DNA from: Adiantum capillus-veneris
Lineage: Eukaryota > Streptophyta > Polypodiopsida > Polypodiales > Pteridaceae
DNA length: 64,000 nucleotides
Direction of reading: 5' to 3'
Assembly: GCA_014529385.2 (NCBI GenBank)
Contig: CM043971.1
Coordinates: forward strand, 33,313,709 to 33,377,708
The translations under genes and the position numbers were made by a program. Positions 56,725 through 64,000 of the stretch are shown piece after piece. Every line of letters starts with the position of its first letter. The first letter of the stretch is position 1. The notes below the pieces were generated by a model. It had not been told where the DNA came from and made no database searches. It saw only the letters and a list, made by a program, of their open reading frames with translations.

Positions 56725-58064
56725 TTATAAGATCAATAGCATAGTTCCATCCATCCGCCAGTCCTCCTCAACCTTCAATTTGTCTTCCATTCTCTTCCCA
56801 ATGTGCGGACATTCATTACAATAAGCATCCAATGATCGACAAACCACGATGTATTGAAAATGTGGTGGAAGGATTCTCACCTTGTGACCTTGTAAACAAA
56901 ATTGCGCTTGTTGAAGGGCCTCAAAACCCATAATAACCAAATGTTCTTGCACATTACTGAGAGTCCAATGCTTGTTCGCTTGGACTGCCTCCAAAGCATC
57001 ATTGGGCATCTTCACTACAATGTCAAAGCTTGCAATAGCGCCGTCTACACTCTGTAAGGGAGTCCACACTCCAAGCTTACACATCCAATGATCGTAGTGA
57101 AATCGTATGTACAAGGAGGTGCGGGATTTCAAATAGCGCATTCCAATACCTGAAGCTCCAACTTTACAACGGTACCGGTCCCCGTTGTGCATGCCCTCCA
57201 CAAAACCCCAGTCCTCTTCTAAAAGCCTTCCTAATTCCTCGTAATGCACATCTTTACATACAAGTATTGTGGTAGTCTCCACAAATCCAAACTCTTTAAA
57301 AATGTGCACAAAACAATGAATAGGCAAACACCAACTTAAGCCCACATACCTAGAAGCTTTAGAGTATTTCAAAGAGTTTTGGACATCTATTATCATCTTT
57401 TGCTTGAAAGATGCTACCGACCACAAATCTGGCACCGGCCACTCCATACTTAATAAGGAAGTTACTTTGATGGGTTCAAGCGTTCCAAACGCTTGTGTAG
57501 AAGTAGGGACGATATAGGAGTGAGAATAGAATAAAATCCTTCTTTGAACCAGTTTGGTTGGGCAAAGATGTGGGAACATTGTTGCTCCAATATCCGCATG
57601 TATAGCATTGAATGTGCCGGAGAGACTATGTGGTGGTTGCTCCTCCACCAACGTGGATGGAAATATGACTATAAATGCCTGAAAAATCTTAAGTATGAAT
57701 CCATAATAACATTACACTGTGATTTCACACCTAGCTTTGTATTCTCAAAACATGTACTTACAATGTGTTGGAAATCGAGGTGGTTGTTGCAAATTCATGG
57801 TTGACATTAAGAAAACATGTTGCACAATGGCTACGGTCCCCTTGTCTTTGCGGTGTTTGAAGCCAAGGAGCTTTCCTTTCCAATGAAGATCCAAGTTTGC
57901 ACAATTCCGCACAGATGAGGGCCAATAGCAGATGGTTGCATGTATACCCAAGCACCTTTGGTGAACTCTTGTGGCACCCACTCATCATCTACACCTCTAG
58001 TGTTGTGGCATGAAAGTGTTGTGACCTCATCCTTTGGCCGCCTTTGCGAAGTAGAGTTGGCCAT
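56725..58064 (-). pseudogene. Second minus-strand gene, two exons, unknown function
   Basis: Exon 1 58064-57762 from ATG (MANSTSQRRPKDEVTTLSCH), intron 57761-57679 (83 bp, CATT|GTAAGT ... TTTTTCAG|GCA), exon 2 57678-56725, open for about 317 codons to TAA. Exon 1 seems to need a frameshift: the first frame ends at a TAG near 57833, while the next frame reads HWKGKLLGFKHRKDKGTVAI up to the donor. Phases do not join cleanly. So it is either decayed or mis-modelled. Exon 2 is rich in Trp/Cys/His (SWCLPIHCFVHIFKEFGF; RFHYDHWMCKLGVWTPLQ; RSLDAYCNECPHIGKRMEDK). No family recognised. It lies about 245 bp upstream of the 500-aa gene, same strand, with introns of similar size. Confidence 0.5.
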
Positions 58065-58816
58065 GGTTGAGCAAAGAAAACTAGTAGGAGGAGCAGGACC
58101 TTGCTTGTTGCTACAATGTAGGTGGGATAAAGTGATATGAGAAGGTGGTTAACCCTTGTGGCAATAGGAGAGAAGGTGGATAACCCTTGCTTGGTGTGGC
58201 AATGGAAGGTGGTAGGGGAGGAGAGAGGAGCTTCCTTGCTTCAGCAATGGAGATGGTGTAGAGAGAGAGAGTGTTGGAGTAGAGGATGAGTGTGATGGTT
58301 GCAACCAAGGAGGGGTTGGAAAAGGGGTTCTAGAGAGAGAAAATAACTTTTTGCCTAAGGACTACTTTTGGGGGAGCTCTGGATAGCAAAAAAAGATTTT
58401 TCAAAAGATTTTTTTATTTTAAATGAATTTTAGGGTTTTTAGGTGCACGTTTTGACTTTTTGAGGCTTTTTTGACCATAAACTAGATTTAGGGGGGTTTT
58501 AAGAATATGAAATTTGAGTTTTGAAAATTTTCAAAATTTTGGGATTTTTTCAAAACTGGATAAAAAAGGAGGGAAGTTGGAGGTTCCATATGGCCCACCC
58601 CACCCCACCTTCTCACTAGGTAAGAGCCCATTTAAGAAGTGTAAAACTACTTTGTCCCCCTACATTTTTGAGGGCATAGAGTGTATCCACCACCCTCTTC
58701 TCATTGGCCGGCCTCTAATTAACCTTAATCCCAAAGGGCCCCTAGAGGGTTCATATTTTTCCTAAAGGACTCTCTCAACCTACACCCACTGTCTCACTCA
58801 ATCGATCTACATGCAA
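58065..58816. other. Upstream region of the minus-strand gene pair
   Basis: No gene recognised. T- and A-rich with short purine repeats (for example GAGAGAGAG at 58260) and a short duplicated phrase GAAGGTGG-TAACCCTTG around 58140-58190. Confidence 0.5.
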
Positions 58817-59556
58817 TCATATCGCCTTTAGTGATAGGCGAGCATGCATATCCACGCTAGGGCCTGCATGTAAATCCTGCAGACAACTATGTATGGTCTG
58901 CAAAACCAATGGCCATTCATCATCACTACCTTGTAATGGTGGGAACTCTGAGTCTGGGGCAACTTGAGCCGTTTCACTAACATATAATGGAATTGCGCAA
59001 AGCACCATCGTCCACCAATATTTGCATCTTGTGCCCTTGGATAGACCCATGCATATGAAACAACTCATGTGGACCAAAGGTCGGCTACCACATTGAGGCC
59101 GTTATACAACACTCATGCACCGCTTTGGTGTGTGTTACCTTCAGAATGGAGAAACGAGAGGAGGACTTCAGAGGAAGCAGTTGCACCATGTACACTGCTT
59201 TCTCCTTACCTTGGGCAACAGATTTTTCCTTGGGAAAATCCTTTTTGGTGTGTCCACTTCCTAAACATGTAAAACAAATGTTTCCTTTTTAGCCTTCTCA
59301 AAGTAGACAGAGGGCCCCTAGACCTCTTGGGTTTCTTGGACGTCTCAGATGCAGCTATTATAAACTTTCTTTTATTGTACCCATGTGTACGTGGATTTGT
59401 ATGTGCAGTGCCAGGCACATGGGTATTATGTAATGCTTTCTCATCAGGATTGTCATGTATATTTTCTTGCATTATGGCCTCCTCAAGAAGTACCAAAAAA
59501 TTTGTGAGATTTATCGCCTTCTTACTTGCCATCAATTGGTGCTTGAATCCTTTCAA
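58817..59556 (-). pseudogene. Decayed retroelement gag/protease
   Basis: Minus strand. 59556-59206 reads as a gag end (TNFLVLLEEAIMQEN, then LFYMFRKWTHQKGFSQGK, a mutated CCHC knuckle in which Cys are lost). Downstream, in another frame near 59040-58980, GHKMQILVDDGALRNSI resembles a retropepsin active site (D-[ST]-G-A with the second residue changed to Asp). Many stops. Superfamily uncertain. Confidence 0.4.
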
Positions 59557-59599
59557 TTTCTTGCAGTGCTTTGATAGTGTTTATAGAGATCGGAATTCA

Positions 59600-60170
59600 T
59601 AAACTTGACCTCTTGAATATATGTACCTTTCTCGAGATGTTCTATAATTTTTTGAAATTACAAAAAATTAAGTTTCAGCCTTGGTGTCTTGCCTTCATTG
59701 CCACGATTGTGGATGCTTGCTTGCTTTGCTTTGCCGACACCACAAGAAGAGGGTTCGGGCGGGGAGGGGTGGCCGCCGACAGTGGGAACCCTCCCTAAAT
59801 CCTTTAAAAATTTGGACCTTAGACCTTGGCTTGGGCCGCCCAGTGAGAAAAGAATCAATTGTTTGCTCTATAGCACTAGCAGGAGCAAGGGGTGAGGAAG
59901 ATATACTCGTAGAGCCCACCACGGTCCGCAAATCTCCATGCTATTATGTCGATTTCCTCCCCTCTACAGTGTAAGCCCAACAAGCTTGACAGTGCCTTGT
60001 TTGGTGCTCCTTGTTGGGTCATTTGTTTGCTTCTAGGTGGCCCTTCACACGTGATGTTCGATGCTTCTCATTTTGCTAAGCCACCATACCCACGATGCAT
60101 GCAAGCTTTTTCACCAAAAAAAAAAGATCACACCTTTGCTTGGCTAAACATACTCTAATCTCTAATACCA
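59600..60170. other. No gene recognised
   Basis: Short open frames on both strands between two retroelement remnants; nothing I can name. Confidence 0.5.
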
Positions 60171-61520
60171 ATATGAGACAGGGGTACTAAACTACATACT
60201 CTCCACCCAGCCTCTCGCCAATATATAGGCAACCATCGAGTCTAGTTCATACTTGGCCCTCGCCTTTAGGCCCTTAGCCTCAAATTTGTGGAGTATACCT
60301 ACATGAAAACTGCCTCTGAATTTCATGTCTTCTCAAGAAACTATTGAACTCATTGGAGAAGTGCTCTCCCCCTTCCTCTGATCTCAGGCACTACACCCAT
60401 AGCTTCCTTGTATGGTCATCATGAGATTAGAACCTACATCCACCCATAGACGTAGTCTCTACATGACCCCATACATTAGAATGTACTATCCTTAGCACAT
60501 TTTTGCTAGCATGCTTGTCATGAGAAAATGATGCTTTTGCCTGATTTCCAAACTAACAAGCCTCACAAACCTTATGCATTTTAACCATCTTAAGCACTGG
60601 CAAACATATCACAAGCTTCTAAATCTACATAGTCATTAGCCTTTGCACTTTTGTATGTCCAACTTGGTCATGCCAAATGTCAATATCTGTAACAACTCCC
60701 GACCCTTGTGCCAACATGGAAAATTTCACTTCGGTACATGTATATTAAGAGTGAACATTCTACCCAACTTTTTGCCTTGTGGAATGAGCATGAATACCAA
60801 GAGAGGTCTTGAATTGCTTGTCTGATGGCCATGTACTACACAAACATGCATCGTCGATCATAACATTAATCGATGAGCGGGGATTCATATATGTCCTTTA
60901 GCTACAACTTCTCGGCCTTATTATTGGTCAATTATTCCACACCTCCTAAGGAGAACTGGCATCCTATGTATGCCCAATCATGGTTTTCTCTACACTAACA
61001 GACAACCGATACATAATATTACGTGCTCCTTGGTTCCAATCCTTGAGCGCCTTCACCAGTATGATTCTTCTCGAGAAACATTGGTGCATCTTCATGTTCA
61101 CCTTCAATGTACTCTCAATATCCTTTACCCATAAGGAAAGTGGTCATTCTGAACTTTTGGGCATGGCAATTGTTCTTGTTTAGCTTCTCACTGATAATAC
61201 CATCGATTCCATCATTGCTAGACATGTTTGCAATGAGTTTGCAACAAAAAACTAAAAATTTCACAAAATTTATAGCGGACCAAAAGTAGATTTGTCATAA
61301 TCAATGACCTTAATATGCATAGATACACTTAATACAACACTTGATGCTACTTCAGATGTCAAAATTGGAGATCATTGCCAATGCCTCCAAAAAAACCTCG
61401 GGGGTGTGTAGTACCAATGCACGAGGGAGGACAACGGAGAAACCCTTACCCTCAACCGCTTCTTCCGCTGCTCCTACTTTCTGCTCAGAGCTCCTTAGCC
61501 ACAACCAGGCTCTGATACCA
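60170..61520 (-). mobile_element. Decayed Ty1/copia element (C3), 5' portion
   Basis: Minus strand: PBS TGGTATCAGAGC (61509-61520, exact), leader, gag from ATG 61225 (MSSNDGIDGIISEKLNKNN, then FRMTTFLMGKGY), then a jump to GAG-pre-integrase/integrase pieces near 60690-60250 (WHDQVGHTKVQRLMTM, IVHSNVWGHVETTSMGG, EGGEHFSNEFNSFLRRH). Many stops and a large internal deletion between gag and integrase. The LTR begins at 61521 (TGTAAAGAGATAG) and extends right, with the far end not located. Confidence 0.75.
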
Positions 61521-61868
61521 TGTAAAGAGATAGACAAGGAAAGAGCTTGAGCTCACACAGACACAAACACACACACACCCCAAGAGAGCACACAATGGAG
61601 ATGGAGGACGAAGCTTCTTCGTCCTCTTCACAACTCAAAACAATGATAAAATCTACCAAACATAAGTGGAAAAATGATGAATAAGAGCCATGGACAATGG
61701 TCAATGCAAAACCACTGAGCTAGCAAGATAAGGGCCATCATTGTCGATAGGTAGACCATGTTAGTGAAGTCTGGTTGTAGTACCATTGGCGATGATCCTC
61801 ATGTCTCCTACCTCATGCCAATGATAAATGTAGGCGAGAAGTCATCCAAGCGTACCATGTGTTGAGCC

Positions 61869-61869
<1 letters not shown>
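61521..61869 (-). repeat. Probable C3 5' LTR (right end not located)
   Basis: Starts immediately after the PBS with TG (plus strand). No second LTR copy lies in the window, so length is uncertain; the right coordinate is where the homopolymer begins. Confidence 0.45.

Positions 61870-61935
<66 letters not shown>
61870..61935. repeat. C34 homopolymer followed by (CT)16
   Basis: 34 consecutive C (61870-61903) running into CT units to about 61934. Homopolymers this long are prone to sequencing and assembly length error. Confidence 0.95.
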
Positions 61936-63270
61936 GATGGAGTTAATGTGCTTTGTCATTGATGTACTCTTTGATGTTTTATGGTATGTGAATTGAGGAA
62001 GGCTTTGGTGCAGATGGGAGCTTTTATAGAGCATTTGCTCTTCTTGCATAACTTGGTGCCTATGTAGGAACATTCTCTACTACTTCCAATTTGACTCAAA
62101 GACCAATGATGCCTAGTTTATACCTCTTTTTCTACTCTTATAAATCATTTGTGTGTGTGTGTGTGTGTGTATAGTTGTTTTTACTTATATAATAAGACAT
62201 AAATGAACTTTAACGCTCAAAAGATAGCTGGCTTTAGAAAAAATGCAATGATTAGTACAAAAACAACTCAGTCTCATAATTATCTTTGTACATGGCTTAT
62301 GAGAATGAGGTCTCATTCTAGTATACAATAGAAATGACCCATTAAAGAACTAGTTCCCAAGTAGTAGGAGAAAGTGAAATCATGGACAATCATTTGCTTC
62401 AAGCCAAATAATTCCAAGAAAGGATAGAGTCCTCACCTGCATCCATTCAAACAAGACAACAGATACGTTAGCTTTGAATGCATTTTACAAGTGTCAACGG
62501 ACTATATCAATTGTTATCCATGTCCATATGACAACTTTTTTACTTAAAACAAATGCCCAAAGTGCACATGTATTTCAATCTTGTAAAATATTATCTTCAA
62601 GATTTGTAAAAAAGGCCATTACACCTTTGAATTATGGTAGTTATTATAAGTATGGTTTTTATCCAATTTTTAATAGACCTTAAATATTTATTTACATATA
62701 TATCATTCTGATCAGAAGGCCCCCACCCTTCTGGTCCAAGTGTCTTAATACCAACATTAGCTTAAAGTTACTTTGTGTCTACTCCTCAACCATACATCAT
62801 TAAAATTTACATAGCAAGTTTGTCGTGCTCTTATTTAATGTGGCAAAAAATTGTCAAACAATTCATCTAGACTAACCCTCTGACCACCTCCATCCTTAAA
62901 ACCATTAGGCAAATCATAGTAGCCTTATCCTTAGTACCAGATACAGTCCTCATAAAAGACTTTGTGTTACACACCAAACAATTGTATGCTGCTTGTCTTA
63001 GGCAAAAAAGATCAGCTAAGCATATCAAGCCAAGCAAACCCACTAGGTTAGATTGAGTAAGAGGAACCAAAATTATACAAGTGTGATGAAGCCATGCCTT
63101 ATGTGAAGAAACCCATTAAATCTAGTATGTTCAGTCACACGACATTGTTATCAAAGACCACCATCATGGCATGTAGGATGACCCAGACCATAGTGCACAA
63201 TACATCACTCCAAATGCAACACCATTATTACACTAACAGCTCAACAAAAACCAATTGTTGAATGCAATAG
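61936..63270. other. AT-rich stretch, no gene recognised
   Basis: Contains a TG run at 62152-62171. No domain or structure seen. Confidence 0.6.
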
Positions 63271-63700
63271 AGGCCTATCATGTTAAGTATGGAGACTGAT
63301 TGACCCCTTGTAATTTCCTGTTTTAAAAACGCACATTTTTAAGGCCCCCATTATGAGGAGAAACCATCGTGCGTGAAGAAAACAGTCGTCGGAAACCAAA
63401 ATTTTCACGGCCAGTCTCAATCTTTGCTCAAGACTGACTTTGCCAGAATATTCCTTTTCGTCGGAATATTATGGTCGACCGGCGGCCGAAAAGTGGTCGA
63501 AAAATGGCCGATCGTCGGTGTTTATAAGTCAATGGCCGGTGGGCAATGGCCGAATTCAATGGCCGGTGGCCGATTTCAAGATAGACTTGTCTTCTCAAGG
63601 GCGGCCACACATGGGTGCATTAGAGAGTCCAAGTCGGACTTGTCAACACAAGGGCGGCTACACACGGCTACCTCTCATGAGAGAGGGTAGCCCTTTTGGC

Positions 63701-63710
63701 CTATAAAAGG
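63701..63710 (+). promoter_or_regulatory. TATA box of the right-edge LTR
   Basis: CTATAAAAGG, about 210 bp before the CT microsatellite; the only good plus-strand TATA in this region. Confidence 0.5.
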
Positions 63711-63913
63711 AGGCCTCTTCTACACAACAAAATTGATCGTGAAGCATTGTTGTGCATTGTGAAGTTGAAGTGAGGTGGTGAGAATGAAGCAAGGCGGAAG
63801 ATCCAAAGTGTATAATCCCTTTGTAATCTACTTCTAGTTTTGAAGTACTAAAGCCATTGAGTGGTTGCTTTCTCATGGACGTAGCCTACATTGGGTAAAC
63901 CACGTATATCGTG

Positions 63914-63918
<5 letters not shown>

Positions 63919-63953
<35 letters not shown>
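63919..63953. repeat. (CT)17 microsatellite
   Basis: CT run inside the putative LTR at the right edge. Confidence 0.95.
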
Positions 63954-63954
<1 letters not shown>

Positions 63955-64000
63955 ATCTCTCATGTGTGAAAATTATCTCTCTCCATTAAGTAAACTACTC

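Larger units (their letters stand above)
63290..64000 (+). mobile_element. Probable plus-strand LTR running off the window
   Basis: Has promoter- and end-like features of a plant copia LTR: TATA box CTATAAAAGG (63701-63710), a G/C-rich upstream block with repeated GGCCG cores, and CATGGACGTAGCC...GGTAAACCACGTA near 63874-63907. That stretch resembles the conserved '-GTGGACGTAGG...CCGAACCACGTA-' part near the 3' end of many plant copia LTRs. A CT run (63919-63953) follows. The left boundary is approximate and the PBS would lie beyond 64000. Confidence 0.5.

Overview
The window looks like a repeat-dominated stretch of nuclear DNA from a land plant with a large genome. The evidence is plant-type LTR retrotransposons of both superfamilies (Ty1/copia and Ty3/gypsy), primer-binding sites matching initiator tRNA-Met and tRNA-Asp, an L1-type LINE remnant, short spliceosomal introns (78-83 bp), and many long GA/CT and GT/CA runs. 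A fern or other non-flowering lineage is possible, but I cannot fix the species. I saw no rRNA or tRNA gene, CRISPR array, bacterial operon or organelle insert.

Layout. 1-1.5 kb: 3' end of a decayed Ty3/gypsy chromovirus (integrase, chromodomain, PPT, start of the 3' LTR). 1.5-9.9 kb: no gene, microsatellites and a GA-anchored tandem repeat. 9.96-10.69 kb: 5'-truncated LINE with poly(A) tail and 12-bp target duplication. 10.7-15.7 kb: no gene, microsatellites. 15.7-33 kb: a large unidentified coiled-coil gene on the minus strand, decayed and split by two retrotransposons. These are a recent Ty1/copia element (16012-21539; LTRs about 98% identical, perfect 5-bp TSD) and a gypsy element A (24118-32494) that has lost RT, RNase H and integrase. 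33.3-47.2 kb: gypsy element B (13.8 kb), a fuller relative of A with both LTRs. 48.4-51.8 kb: exon-like fragment and a truncated copia element. 51.8-54.0 kb: plus-strand retroelement gag remnant followed by a histone H3-like fold. 54.0-54.8 kb: inverted repeats and a hairpin. 54.9-58.1 kb: two minus-strand intron-containing genes of unknown function, the first apparently intact (500 aa). 58.8-61.5 kb: decayed gag/protease and a third copia remnant. 61.5-63.3 kb: no gene. 63.3-64 kb: start of a plus-strand LTR running off the window.

How the parts relate. A and B share LTRs, leader, gag, a first protease (PR1) and a C-terminal region with four W-[VIA]-P-K motifs. B adds RT, RNase H, integrase and a second retropepsin-like domain (PR2) after the integrase, so A looks like an internally deleted, non-autonomous relative. 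Both carry an internal polypurine tract plus TATA box downstream of pol; in B these precede a small acidic ORF. Nearly all element genes are broken by stops and frameshifts. Strongest leads: the second protease and W-x-P-K tail in element B, the H3-like fold next to a retroelement gag, the intact 500-aa spliced gene sharing a 3' repeat with it, and the nested coiled-coil gene whose frame is restored when element A is removed.
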